In this document: piece by piece, positions 34,344-44,400 of the stretch
Layout: the number at the start of each line of letters is the position of its first letter
Position numbering within the stretch: position 1 is the stretch's first letter
Source: Catenulispora sp. GP43
GTDB lineage: Bacteria; Actinomycetota; Actinomycetes; Streptomycetales; Catenulisporaceae
Assembly: GCF_041260665.1 (NCBI RefSeq)
Contig: NZ_JBGCCT010000018.1
Location: 62,001 to 126,000, forward strand
Direction: 5' to 3'
Length of the DNA stretch: 64,000 nt
The notes under the pieces: model-generated
Databases searched by the model: none
Told to the model about the DNA's origin: nothing
The model's input: only the letters and a program-made list of their open reading frames with translations
Made by a program: the position numbers and the translations under genes

Positions 34344-34949
34344 ATGAGCACCGCGACCACCGCCACCAAGGGCCGCCCCCGCGGCTTCGACCGCGACCGG
34401 GCCCTGGAGGCGGCGCTGATGGAGTTCTGGCGCCACGGCTACGAGGCCACGTCCATCGCCACCCTGACCAAGGCCATGGGCATCAACCCGCCGAGCCTGT
34501 ACGCGGCCTTCGGCGACAAGCGCAAGCTGTTCAGCGCCGCCGTCCAGCGCTACGCCGAGACCCACGGCGACTACGGCTCGCGCGCGCTGGACCAGCCCAC
34601 GGCACGCGGCGTGGTGGAGACCATGCTCCGCCTGGCCGCCACCGAGTACACCGGCGCCGGCCACCCGCCCGGCTGCCTGGTCATCGACGGCGCCACCAAC
34701 ACCTCCGAGGCCTCCCAGGACGTCTCCGAGGAACTCCGCGCCTACCGCGAGGACACGAAGCAGGCCATCGCCGACCGCATCACGGCCGACGTCGAAGCCG
34801 GCACGCTGCCGGCGAAGACGGACGCCCCGGCTTTGGCGACGTTCTACGCGGCGGTGATCCAGGGCATGTCCACGCAGGCGCGCGACGGCGCCAGCGAGGC
34901 GGAGTTGCAGCGGGTCGCCGACATGGCGCTGGCGGCTTGGCCGGTTTGA
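34344..34949 (+). CDS. TetR/AcrR family transcriptional regulator
   Basis: A 201-residue TetR repressor. The HTH spans about residues 15-60 (RALEAALMEFWRHGYEATSI, then ALTKAMGINPPSLYAAFGDK with TKAMGINPPSLYAAFG readable). A three-codon longer start at 34335 overlaps the -10 box and is rejected; the ATG at 34344 sits seven bases after that box, so translation may be leaderless. It is divergent from the quinone oxidoreductase, the likely target. The C-terminal domain resembles that of regulators sensing reactive electrophiles, but the ligand is unknown. Confidence 0.88.
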   Translation: MSTATTATKGRPRGFDRDRALEAALMEFWRHGYEATSIATLTKAMGINPPSLYAAFGDKRKLFSAAVQRYAETHGDYGSRALDQPTARGVVETMLRLAATEYTGAGHPPGCLVIDGATNTSEASQDVSEELRAYREDTKQAIADRITADVEAGTLPAKTDAPALATFYAAVIQGMSTQARDGASEAELQRVADMALAAWPV

Positions 34950-34974
34950 GGCTGCGGGCGACTCAGGGTTCGTC

Positions 34975-35568
34975 CTAGTAAGTTTCGATTTCGATTCTGA
35001 GCTCGGCGAGTAGGCCGGTCCCCGCGACTTCGATCGTGGTGGGCACGTCCGCGACGATCCCGTCCAGGACGTTCAGGGCCGCGCCGATTTCTGCGCCTGT
35101 GCATGTGCCCATGCCCAGAGTCAGCTCGCCGGCCAGCACGACCAGCACTGCCGCCTCGCCTTCTCGCACTGTCACGCCGCACGCCCCGGTCACGTCCACA
35201 GCACGCGCGGTGCCGCTCGCCCGCCCGCGTCGCGTCATCAGGTTCAGCGCCCGGGCGGGGCCGGCGGGCACGCGGCAGCTGGTCGTCGCTTCTCCGGAGA
35301 AGGCGAGCCTGTCCAGTACGCCGAGTCCGTGGACCGCCCCGTCGACGTCGAGGATCAGTTCGGTGCCGCCGATCAGCATCAGGACCCGGTCAATGCCGGT
35401 GAAGCCGGAGAACGGCCCGTCCTTTTCGATGTCGGCGATGCTCACCGACCAGTCGATGTCCTCGAACGTCGCACTGGCCGGGGCGGCCGCGAGCCGACGC
35501 GTCACGCCGCCGCCGTTCTTCCACGGTGTCGGGGTCAGGTCTTGCCAACGCACCAGGGTATGCGACAT
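34975..35568 (-). CDS. HutD/Ves family cupin-like protein
   Basis: A 197-residue bicupin protein: WQDLTPTPWKNGGGVTRRLA is the family hallmark, followed by WSVSIADIEKDGPFSGFTGI and RVLMLIGG. HutD/Ves proteins are linked to histidine utilisation (HutD) or to cold stress (Ves), without a proven reaction; no hut genes are nearby. A leaderless promoter (TATGAT at 35575-35580, six bases before the ATG) fixes the start. It is convergent with the TetR gene. Confidence 0.88.
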   Translation of the reverse strand: MSHTLVRWQDLTPTPWKNGGGVTRRLAAAPASATFEDIDWSVSIADIEKDGPFSGFTGIDRVLMLIGGTELILDVDGAVHGLGVLDRLAFSGEATTSCRVPAGPARALNLMTRRGRASGTARAVDVTGACGVTVREGEAAVLVVLAGELTLGMGTCTGAEIGAALNVLDGIVADVPTTIEVAGTGLLAELRIEIETY

Positions 35569-35678
35569 GGCCGCATCATAGGCGCTGGCTGTCCCGCGTC
35601 CGCGAACGTTCGGCCAGCTTCCTGTTCCCGGTCATCCGCGGTTCACGGAAGAGCCTTGGTCAACGCGCCTACTGGATG

Positions 35679-35696
35679 AAGTTGTACAGTCAACTT
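35679..35696. promoter_or_regulatory. Inverted repeat upstream of the phospholipase C gene
   Basis: AAGTTG-TACAGT-CAACTT, perfect six-base arms, 38 bases before the phospholipase ATG. In position it could be an operator; in some streptomycetes phospholipase C genes are phosphate-regulated, but this does not match the PHO box consensus closely enough to claim. Confidence 0.4.
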
Positions 35697-35733
35697 TGGC
35701 GCTTTATCTCGCGGCACCTTGTCAGGAGATTCC

Positions 35734-37854
35734 ATGACGCACATACCGAATACGCCCGCCCCCGACTCACCGCACGACGACGGCTCCGAGCCGACCGCCG
35801 GCGCCAGCCGCCGCCGCTTCCTCCAAGGCTCCGGGGCCGTCGCCGGCACGCTCGCGCTCAGCGGGTTCACCGGCTCGGGCACCGCCGAGGCCGCCGACGC
35901 CACTGCGGCCACCGGGGCCGCCGGCCCCACCGGCGCCACCAGTGCCGCTGCTACCAGCCGCAGGGGCCTGCCGCGCGGGTTCAACGGCGACATCTCCGAC
36001 CTGAAGCACGTCGTCATCCTGATGCAGGAGAACCGGTCCCTGGACCACTACTTCGGCGCGTTCCCCGGCGTGCGCGGCTTCGGCGACAAGCAGGCGCTGC
36101 GGTTCCAGGACGGCACCAGCGTCTTCCAGCAGAAGGACGCCACCGGCAAGATCGTCTCCCCGCAGGCCGACGACGGCGCCTGGGGCAACGACCACGGGGC
36201 CTGGGGCGATGTGAACCACCGCAAGTGGGACCTGTGGGTGCAGCACAGCGGCGCCAGCTGCATGAACTACCACAGCGACGCCTACATGGGCTTCTACCAC
36301 TCGGTCGCGGCCCAGTACACCATCGCCGACCAGAACTTCTGCTCCGAGTTCGGGCCGACCGACCCCAACCGCAAGTATCTGTGGAGCGGCACCGCCAACA
36401 GCGAGACCGGCAACACCGACGAGTCCAACTACTCCCGCCCCTGGGTCACGGTCGCCGAGCAGCTCCAGGACGCCGGCATCGACTGGCGGCTGTTCTCCGA
36501 CAACAGCGGCGACGGCCGCCAGGGCTACGTCAGCAGCTGGATCGGCGACTACGGCGACAACGAACTGAAGTACTTCAAGGGCTTCGAACCGGCCGGCCTC
36601 AGCGCCGACGACCCGCGCCTGCGCCCCGGCACCGGCCTGATCTGGCGCGGCAACGCCACCTACTACGCCGGCACCACCACCCCGAACAACGACTCCGACG
36701 CGAACCTCGACGCGGTCCTGAAGACCCTCCACGACGCCTGCCAGCCCGGCGCGGAACACCCGCTGCCCGCCGTCTCGTGGATCGTCGCACCCTACGGCTG
36801 GTCCGAGCACCCCGGCGCGGACACGATGCACGGCGAGCGCTACGTCAAGAAGGTCCTCGACATCCTGCAGGGCAACCCCGACATCTGGAACCACACCCTG
36901 TTCATCCTCAACTACGACGAGAACGACGGAAAGTTCGACCACGTCCTGCCGCCGTGGCCGGAGCAGGGCACGGCCCGCGAGTACGCCGGCGACTACCCGC
37001 TTGGCTTCGGCCCGCGCGTGCCGATGCTGCTGGTGTCGCCGTGGACCCGCGGCGGCCACGTCGCCTCGGAGGTGTTCGACCACACCTCGACCATCAAGTT
37101 CCTGGAAGTCTGGGCGGCCTCGGTGGGCAAGCCGTTCCACTGCCCCAACATCAGCGACTGGCGCCGCTCCATCGCCGGCGACCTCACCAGCGCGATCGAC
37201 TTCGCGCACCCGCACCCGGGACCGGCCACCTTCCCGGACCCGCTCGCTGAGACGCCGGTGTCGATCACCGCCGACGACATGACGCCGCGGCCCCTGAGCT
37301 TCCAGCCGCACGCGACCATCGCCGAGGACCGCAAGGCGGGAACCGTCACCGCCACGATGACTCTGGCGGGCGGCCCGGTTGGCAAGGCTCTGAGCTTCCA
37401 GGTGTTCCCGGACAAGTACGAGGCGTTCTCCAGCACACCGTTCACGGTGACGGAGAAGAAGTCGCGCACGTACACGTGGGACGCGAAGGCCAACGATGGG
37501 AAGTACGCGTTCTCGATCTACTGCAACGACGGCTTCGTCCGCTCCTTCGCGGGCCAGCTCGGCGACCCGCCTCGCGTCCAGGCGGAACTGGTCGCGGGCG
37601 ACGGCGCGCACCACCACGGCGAGGTGAAGCTGACCCTGCACAACGACGGGCCCAAGCGCATCACGTACACGCTCGCCGCCAACGACTTCCTCGGCGGGAC
37701 GCGGCACGTCACGGTGGCCCCCGGGCACACCTCGACGGTGACGTGGCCGACGAAGCAGGGGTACTACGACGTGGTGCTGACCGTCGACGCCGTCGCCGGC
37801 TGGACGCAGCGCTACGCCGGGCGGGTCGCCACGGCTGAGCGGGGCTGCCGGTAG
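35734..37854 (+). CDS. plcC: Phosphocholine-type phospholipase C, Tat-exported
   Basis: A 706-residue enzyme hydrolysing phospholipids outside the cell. The Tat signal is SRRRFLQG at residues 25-32 with an Ala/Gly hydrophobic region after it. The phosphoesterase domain begins LKHVVILMQENRSLDHYFGA (metal-binding QENRS), with NYDENDGKFDHV later. The C-terminus holds two copies of the bacterial phospholipase C C-terminal domain, about residues 510-610 and 615-700. AGGAG lies five bases before the ATG, so a TTG start five codons upstream is rejected. Phosphatidylcholine or sphingomyelin are usual substrates; it also frees phosphate. Confidence 0.92.
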   Translation: MTHIPNTPAPDSPHDDGSEPTAGASRRRFLQGSGAVAGTLALSGFTGSGTAEAADATAATGAAGPTGATSAAATSRRGLPRGFNGDISDLKHVVILMQENRSLDHYFGAFPGVRGFGDKQALRFQDGTSVFQQKDATGKIVSPQADDGAWGNDHGAWGDVNHRKWDLWVQHSGASCMNYHSDAYMGFYHSVAAQYTIADQNFCSEFGPTDPNRKYLWSGTANSETGNTDESNYSRPWVTVAEQLQDAGIDWRLFSDNSGDGRQGYVSSWIGDYGDNELKYFKGFEPAGLSADDPRLRPGTGLIWRGNATYYAGTTTPNNDSDANLDAVLKTLHDACQPGAEHPLPAVSWIVAPYGWSEHPGADTMHGERYVKKVLDILQGNPDIWNHTLFILNYDENDGKFDHVLPPWPEQGTAREYAGDYPLGFGPRVPMLLVSPWTRGGHVASEVFDHTSTIKFLEVWAASVGKPFHCPNISDWRRSIAGDLTSAIDFAHPHPGPATFPDPLAETPVSITADDMTPRPLSFQPHATIAEDRKAGTVTATMTLAGGPVGKALSFQVFPDKYEAFSSTPFTVTEKKSRTYTWDAKANDGKYAFSIYCNDGFVRSFAGQLGDPPRVQAELVAGDGAHHHGEVKLTLHNDGPKRITYTLAANDFLGGTRHVTVAPGHTSTVTWPTKQGYYDVVLTVDAVAGWTQRYAGRVATAERGCR

Positions 37855-37882
37855 GGCGGGCTGGAGACAGCGGCCATCCGAC

Positions 37883-37915
37883 GCCGCCATCACCCCTGTC
37901 CGGGGTGGTGGCGGC
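37883..37915. terminator. Terminator between phospholipase and carboxylesterase genes
   Basis: A 14-base-pair stem (GCCGCCATCACCCC / GGGGTGGTGGCGGC, one T-G pair) with a TGTCC loop, 28 bases after the phospholipase stop and between convergent genes, so possibly bidirectional. Confidence 0.75.
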
Positions 37916-38001
37916 TTCGGCCGGAATCGGCTGGGTGGCACAGTTCGGCGCTGTGCCGCGCCTTGGGTGGCCTTGGGTGGGCTTTCGTGGGCTTGGGCGC
38001 G

Positions 38002-39441
38002 TCAGCCCCCGAAGACCTTCACCACCGGTTGTTCCGGATCGTGGGCGGCCCAGCCGGGGTTGCCGTCGCGGGCGAACGCGACCCACGCTCCGTGCATCTC
38101 CTCGGCGAGACCCGCTGGTGCGGTGTCCGGGCCGAGCAGGCCGCTGTCGCCGTGTAGCCATGGCTCGTCGGCGAGGTCGAATACGTAAGGCAGCTCGCTT
38201 GTGTGCGTGGCCCCGAGTCGGCCGTCGAGAGCCGTCGAGCGCTGTGCGAACGAGTAGACGTATGTCTGGCGTCCCGAGATCCGAGAGTGCGCCCCGGCCA
38301 TACTCCTGGTGCCGGTGCCGAACAGTGCTTCGCCGAGAAGCGCTGAGCGCAGTTCACCGGCAGTGGCGTTCGGGCGGGCTGCTTTGAGGTCCGCGACCGC
38401 GCCGGCGGGATCGGCGTACCCCGCTGCGGCGAGGGTGAGGACATCGGCTTCGGTGGAGGACTCCAGCTTCCCCTGCGGCACGAGGTACAGGTTCCCCTCC
38501 TCGGTGTTGCTGCCGATGAGCACGCAGACCTCCGCGCCCGGCCCGTCGGCCAGCGCCTCAGCGGGCTGGACGGGCAGGACCAGGCTGAACGGGCTCAACC
38601 CGAGCAGCGGGTCCCTGGCCGTGGCCGTGCGCAGATCGAGTCCGGTCAGCTCCGGCAGGATGCCGAGGAGGTGCTCGTCCGGGATCGCGGCGAACTGCTC
38701 GACACTCGCCCGGACGCCGAGCGCGTGCGCCGCCGCCGCGGTCACCCGCTCGGCCTGCTCGGGGGTGAACGCACCCGTGCCACTGCCGCTTTGGACGATC
38801 GCGCGGCGGAACAGGCCCTTCGCCTCCGGTGTCGCCAGCAGTGCGCCGACGAGCGTCGCACCCGCCGACTGGCCGAAGACGGTGACGGCGCCGGGGTCGC
38901 CCCCGAACGGGGAGATGGTGTCCCGCACCCAGCGCAGCGCGGCCAGCACATCGAGCAGTCCGCGGTTGGCGGGAGCCCCGGGAAGGTCGAGGAAGCCCGG
39001 AATGCCGACCCGGTAGTTCACCGTCACCAGCACGACTCCGTCGCGGGCGAAGGCCTTGCCGTCGTACAGCGCGGCGCGGGTGGAGCCGCTGACGAACCCG
39101 CCACCGTGCACGAAGACCATGACCGGCCGCTTCCCGCCGTCGGCCGCGGGGGTCCGGACGTCCACGGTCAGGTACTCCTCACCGGGCACCCAGCCCGGTC
39201 CGAAGTAGGGCGTCATGTCGAGGCGGCCGAAGGGGCGGGCGGGCTGTGGCGCCGTCGGTGAGGGCTCGACGGCGTTCCTGATCCCGGACCAGCCGGGGTG
39301 CGGTACCGGTGCGGCGAAACGTCGAGCACCTTGCGGGGCCATCGCATACGGGATGGCCCGGTACAGCTCGCCGAACCGGTCGCGCAGACCGCGCACGACA
39401 CCGGCGGGCGTCTCGACCACTGGGTGTGAGTACTGGGGCAT
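38002..39441 (-). CDS. Type B carboxylesterase
   Basis: A 479-residue alpha/beta hydrolase of the carboxylesterase type B/p-nitrobenzyl esterase family: FVHGGGFVSGS (oxyanion), FGQSAGATLVGA near residue 190 (nucleophile Ser), GSNTEEGNLYL (acid Glu) and THTSELPYVFD (catalytic His). No signal peptide is visible. AAAGGAAAGG precedes the ATG. It follows the metallo-beta-lactamase gene by 33 bases and is probably in the same operon, under the divergent XRE regulator. Confidence 0.92.
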   Translation of the reverse strand: MPQYSHPVVETPAGVVRGLRDRFGELYRAIPYAMAPQGARRFAAPVPHPGWSGIRNAVEPSPTAPQPARPFGRLDMTPYFGPGWVPGEEYLTVDVRTPAADGGKRPVMVFVHGGGFVSGSTRAALYDGKAFARDGVVLVTVNYRVGIPGFLDLPGAPANRGLLDVLAALRWVRDTISPFGGDPGAVTVFGQSAGATLVGALLATPEAKGLFRRAIVQSGSGTGAFTPEQAERVTAAAAHALGVRASVEQFAAIPDEHLLGILPELTGLDLRTATARDPLLGLSPFSLVLPVQPAEALADGPGAEVCVLIGSNTEEGNLYLVPQGKLESSTEADVLTLAAAGYADPAGAVADLKAARPNATAGELRSALLGEALFGTGTRSMAGAHSRISGRQTYVYSFAQRSTALDGRLGATHTSELPYVFDLADEPWLHGDSGLLGPDTAPAGLAEEMHGAWVAFARDGNPGWAAHDPEQPVVKVFGG

Positions 39442-39474
39442 GGGAACGAACCTTTCCTTTCGGTCTCGGGTGCT

Positions 39475-40380
39475 TCAGGCGATCCGGGAGAATCCCGCCC
39501 ACTGCCTGATCGCGAACTTCGAGCCGTCCCTGTCGACCTCGGCCGCGCCGTGGCCGCCCAGATGCGCGGGGAAGACGAGGGCGTTGCTCTCGGCGGCGCG
39601 GCCGAGCAGCTTGTGCCTGGTCGCCCGGGCCTGGACCGGGTCCTCGCAGAAGCAGGAATTGGTGTCCGGCTCCATGATCTGCGCCACGGTGTGCACCATG
39701 TCCCCGACGAACAGCGCACGATCACGACCCGACTCCAGCGTCAGGACCGACGAGCCCGGGGTGTGGCCGGGTGCCGACTCCAGCCGCAGGTTCCCGTCGA
39801 TCCGGTGGGAGCCGTCCCACAGTTCGGCCAGCCCGGCCTGGAACACCGGGGCGACGCTGTCCTCGAACACGTTCTGGTTGCCACGGCCCAGACGCGGCTC
39901 ATGACCGTTGGCCGGGTTCCAGAAGTCGAAGTCCCGCCGCGGCATGAGGTAGGTGGCGTTCGGGAAGGTCGGTACCCACGTGCGGCCGTCCAGGTAGGTG
40001 TTCCAGCCGACGTGGTCGATGTGCAGGTGGGTGTTGACCACGATGTCGACGTCCTCGGGCCGGACGCCCGACGCCGCGAGGTTGGCGAGGTAGTCGGTGT
40101 CCAGGCGGCTCCAGACCGGCGCGTAGGGCCGGTCCTTGTGGTTGCCCACGCCGGTGTCGACGAGGATCGTGCGTCCCTCGCTGCGCAGCACCCAGGACTG
40201 GAGCGCCGTGTTGCACTCGTTGGTCGCCGGGTCCCAGAAATCCGGCACCAGATCATGGCGGTGCCGCCCCCAAGCCTCGTCGGAGCAGTCCGGGAAGAAC
40301 TCAGACGGAGCCATCCCGACTGAGCCGTAGTACTCCTTGACGCGAGCGACGGTGACGTCGCCCAAGGTGATCTGTTCCAT
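39475..40380 (-). CDS. MBL-fold metallo-hydrolase
   Basis: A 301-residue metallo-beta-lactamase-fold protein. The di-zinc motif is NTHLHIDHVGWN, with further ligands in SAPGHTPGSS and LFVGDMVHTV. The arrangement resembles lactonases, including N-acylhomoserine lactonase-like enzymes, but the substrate cannot be read from sequence. AAGGAAG lies before the ATG at 40380; the frame open to 40686 is a shadow of the divergent regulator. It is the first gene of a pair with the carboxylesterase, which suggests joint breakdown of an ester or lactone. Confidence 0.88.
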   Translation of the reverse strand: MEQITLGDVTVARVKEYYGSVGMAPSEFFPDCSDEAWGRHRHDLVPDFWDPATNECNTALQSWVLRSEGRTILVDTGVGNHKDRPYAPVWSRLDTDYLANLAASGVRPEDVDIVVNTHLHIDHVGWNTYLDGRTWVPTFPNATYLMPRRDFDFWNPANGHEPRLGRGNQNVFEDSVAPVFQAGLAELWDGSHRIDGNLRLESAPGHTPGSSVLTLESGRDRALFVGDMVHTVAQIMEPDTNSCFCEDPVQARATRHKLLGRAAESNALVFPAHLGGHGAAEVDRDGSKFAIRQWAGFSRIA

Positions 40381-40515
40381 GGTCTTCCTTGCTGATCGGG
40401 CGCATGGCCGGGTGCTCCCGAGCTTGGATCGGGTCGCCCCGGCCAGCCAGACCCGCCCTGTCCTACCCCTGCCAGGGAGTGGCTGCGTCCGGCTGCCGCG
40501 TTGCACACTGCACGT

Positions 40516-41439
40516 ATGGACGGACCCGGCCCCCTGGGCGACTTCCTGCAGGCGCGCCGGGCTCAGCTCCGGCCGGAGGACATCGGACTGCCCGCCTTCG
40601 GGCCCCGCAGGGTGGCCGGACTGCGCCGAGAGGAGTTGGCGCAACTGGCGGGCGTCAGCGCCTCCTACTACACCCGGCTCGAACAAGGACTCTCACGCGG
40701 CGCCTCACAGGAAGTACTGGACGCCATCGGCCGCGCCCTGCAACTCGGCGACCACGAACGCGACCACCTCGCACGCCTGGCCGACACGTCCCGCCGCACG
40801 ACCCGCATCCGCAGACCCCGCCCGGAAAAGGTCGCCGACGAAACCTGGGACCTGATGCGCGCGATGGACGGCGTCCCGGTCCTCGTCCTCGGGCGCCGCA
40901 CCGACGTACTCGCCTGGAACAGCCTCGGCCACGCACTGCTCGCCGGGCACCTGGACCCGCTCGCCCCACACAACCCGGCCCACCGCCCGAACATGAGCCG
41001 GATGCTGTTCCTCGACCCGCACTGCCGCGAGCTGTACCGGGACTGGAACCGCAAGGCACGCGCGGTCGTGGGCAACCTGCGCGCCGCAGCGGGCCGGCAC
41101 CCGGAGGACCTGCTGCTGAAAGAGCTGATCGGCGAGTTGACGATGCAGAGCCCGGAGTTCGTCGCGCTATGGCGGGACCACCGCGTGTCCCCCTGCGACG
41201 CGGCGTCATATGACCTGCACCACCCGACGGTAGGACTGCTGACGGTGACGCAACAGACACTTGCGCTCGTCCGCTCGCCGGAGCAGGTGCTCGTCGTGTG
41301 CACCGCACGCGCCGGCTCCTCGTCGGAGACCGCTCTCGCGTTGCTCCAGCAGGCGGGCGTCTTGCAGCCGGAGGCCGGCGCTGCGTTCAGCTCGGAGAGC
41401 AACAGCCACCGTCAGGGCTCGAATTCGAACAGACCGTGA
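40516..41439 (+). CDS. XRE-type regulator with MmyB-like ligand domain
   Basis: A 307-residue regulator: N-terminal helix-turn-helix (RREELAQLAGVSASYYTRLE, about residues 33-58) and a C-terminal MmyB-like domain (VLVLGRRTDVLAWNSLGHAL, MSRMLFLDPHCRELYRDW, VALWRDHRV). These are common in streptomycetes; the ligand domain has a PAS-like fold and a related protein binds a fatty acid. It is divergent from the lactamase-fold and esterase pair, its likely targets. A -10-like CACACT lies six bases before the ATG. It ends 57 bases before the NACHT gene. Confidence 0.88.
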   Translation: MDGPGPLGDFLQARRAQLRPEDIGLPAFGPRRVAGLRREELAQLAGVSASYYTRLEQGLSRGASQEVLDAIGRALQLGDHERDHLARLADTSRRTTRIRRPRPEKVADETWDLMRAMDGVPVLVLGRRTDVLAWNSLGHALLAGHLDPLAPHNPAHRPNMSRMLFLDPHCRELYRDWNRKARAVVGNLRAAAGRHPEDLLLKELIGELTMQSPEFVALWRDHRVSPCDAASYDLHHPTVGLLTVTQQTLALVRSPEQVLVVCTARAGSSSETALALLQQAGVLQPEAGAAFSSESNSHRQGSNSNRP

Positions 41440-41496
41440 TGTAGCGCACCGCCGTGCCGCAAGATGGAGTGGGCGTCTATCGCGGGAGGGTGGTTC

Positions 41497-44400
41497 GTGG
41501 GGCGGGAACTGGGTTACGCGGATGCGGTCAAGCTGCTCGGTGGTGTCGACAGCCGGGTGGTGGCCGCGCTCGACAGGCTCACGGGCGGCTTGTTGCTCGC
41601 GGCGTCCGTGAGCGGCAGCACTTTCGCGCTGAATCTGTTCGAACCCAAGGGCGAGTTGGCCAGGTTGAGCGGCGAGCTGGTCACCGGCCTTGCCGACCGT
41701 ATGCGGGGACTCGGCCGGTTCGACCGGACTCAGCGGCTCGTCGCCGCGCACAAGGTCGTCGTGATCACAGCCTATTTCGAGGCACTGTCGTCGGCCAGGC
41801 TGCCGTTCAGCCCTCAGGAACTGTCGCAAACCGCCGCGGCACAGGTTTCACTCGCGACAGGGCAGGCAGTCGAGTCCGAGCGCTTGAAAGCGTTGGCCGA
41901 AGTCCTGCTGGAAAGCACGATTCCCGGTGATGCGCCCAGACTGACGGGCGATCCGGGCACGGAGGGGCTGCGCAAGCTATACGGAACCATCGGTATGCGG
42001 CTGATGGCCGTGGTCGAGGAGGCGACGCCGTGGAGCGACCTCGACCCAGCGGAGCAGGGGAGCTTTCGCCGTGTCATTGAGCACGATGTGCCGACATCGG
42101 CGCTCTCGCACTACGAGGGCCTACTACGTCGCCTGGCCGCCGAGTACCCCGAGGTGGCGTTCTGGAGCATGCGGCTTGACCATGCCGCCATCAGCGAGCA
42201 GATAGCCGCGCTCGACGTCGGCCTGGCAGGCGTGGAGCGGTTCCTTAAGGATATCACCTCCGAGCGAATACCGGATGTGCGGCGCGACGCCCTGGTCAGA
42301 CGGTATCGCAAGGCGCTGAAGCGGCCGATTATGGAAGGGGGCGATATCCCGGACGGACTGGCCATCCCTTCTCTGGCTGACGCGTATATCAACCCACGAT
42401 TCCGCGCCGTTCAGATTTCCCAGTCTTTACCCATCGATCGGGAGGACTTTTGGGAAGAGCACCCGATCCGAGAGGATCTCCAGGAATATCTCATCAGTTA
42501 CCTGACGACGGTCGGCGCCGCCACGCATCCGCTGATCCTTCTCGGCCAACCAGGCTCGGGCAAGTCAGTCCTCACCAAGATCCTTGCGGCACACCTTCCC
42601 GCAGCGGACTTCCTGACCGTACGCGTGGTGTTGCGCGAGGTGCTCGCCGACACAGATCTGCAGGCGCAGGTCGAGCACGCGATCCGAGCCGAGACCGGGG
42701 AGAGCCTGAGCTGGCCTGCTCTGGCGCGCAGCGCCGCGGGCGCGATGCCGGTCCTGTTGCTTGACGGCTTCGACGAATTGCTCCAGGCCACCGGCATCGG
42801 GCAGAGCGACTACCTCGAACAGGTCGCGCGGTTCCAGGAGCGGGAAGCCGACCAGGGCCGTCCGGTGGCGGTCGTCGTGACCAGTCGTACGGCGGTGGCG
42901 GACCGCGCACGCATCCCCTCCGAGGGGGCGATGGTGGTCAGACTCGAGCCGTTCGCCGACGAACAGGTACGCCGCTGGCTTGCGATCTGGAACTCCAGTA
43001 ACGCCGCCTACTTCGAAGCCCGCAAAGTGCTACCGCTGGCTGCGCAGACCGTCCTGCGCCAACCCGTGTTGACCGGCCAGCCCTTGCTTCTGATGATGCT
43101 CGCCCTCTACGACGCCGGCGACAACGCGCTGCGCAACGATGTCCGGGAACTCGAAGAGGCGGACCTCTACGAACGGCTGCTGATCAGCTTCGCACAACGT
43201 GAGGTACGCAAAACTCGACCGCACTTGAACGGAGAACCTCTGAACACCGCGGTTGAGTCGGAGTTTCTTCGACTATCCGTTGTGGCCTTCTCCATGTTCA
43301 ACCGCGGTCGCCAATGGGCCGCGGAGGTTGAGCTGTCCGCCGACCTGAGCACATTGCTGCATGGCACCGACACGCCGCCGCGCGCTATGGGGTTCCACGA
43401 ACCGGCGACGCCCGCGCAAATCGTGATCAGCCACTTCTTCTTCATCCACCAAGCCCAGGCCATTCGCAGCGACAAACGTCTGACCACCTGTGAGTTCCTG
43501 CACGCCACGTTCGGTGAATACCTGATCGCCCGCCTGACGGCGCACGAGCTGAGCGATCTATGCACGGTCACCGCCCTGCCGATGTCTCGCAGCCGCACGC
43601 TGACGACCGACGGGTTCCTGCGCGCGCTGCTGTCCTTCGCTCCGTTGACCATGCGTTCAAAGGTCGTAGAGTTCCTCACCATCATGGTGCGCCGCCTTCC
43701 GGCCCAGGACGTCGCCCGGCTACGCGGGCTGCTGACCGCCGCCTTTCAGACCGCTTCCGAGCCGGCGACGGACCTCAGCTATGAGGCATACCGTCCGTCG
43801 CGAGCCAGCGCGTCCGCCATGCACGCCGCGTACTCCGCGAACCTCCTCGTGCTGCTCGTCCTGCTCGGCGGCCCGGTGACCGGCCGCGACCTGTTCCCCG
43901 ACCTGCCGTACAGCGTCCAGTCATGGCGCAGGCAAACAATGCTCTGGCGCTCACAATTCACCGTCGAAGGATGGCGCAGCCTCACCAGAACCCTCCAACT
44001 CGACCGCATTTGGGCGGGCAACGAACGTGATATCGCACTCACCCTGGCTGCGCGGCCCTGGCTGCCGCCACACTTGGAGGGTTTCTGGATCGACCATGTT
44101 CGCAGAGACCATTCCGCCAGGAGTACTCACTTCGGATGGGGCGGTGGAAATCAAGATGATCTGCGACGGGAAAGCTACTTCACCTGCGATCTGACGGAAG
44201 ACATCGCCTGGCACGGCCTTGAGCCCATCGCCGACGAACTGGCCACCACCACGCAGTTCGCGCGCATAAGCGAGGACGATGCCGTCTCGAATGCCCATGC
44301 CATGATTCGTTTGTGGTTGGCCTCCAGCCGACCGACCGGCGCCGAAGCACTTGAACTCGAGTATGAGAACTGCCTTGAGGTCATCGACTGGTGCCGACCC

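Noticed and set aside
35767..37941. A 724-codon minus-strand frame opposite phospholipase C
   Set aside because: Shadow frame; no motifs, while the plus strand has a Tat signal and metal-binding motif.
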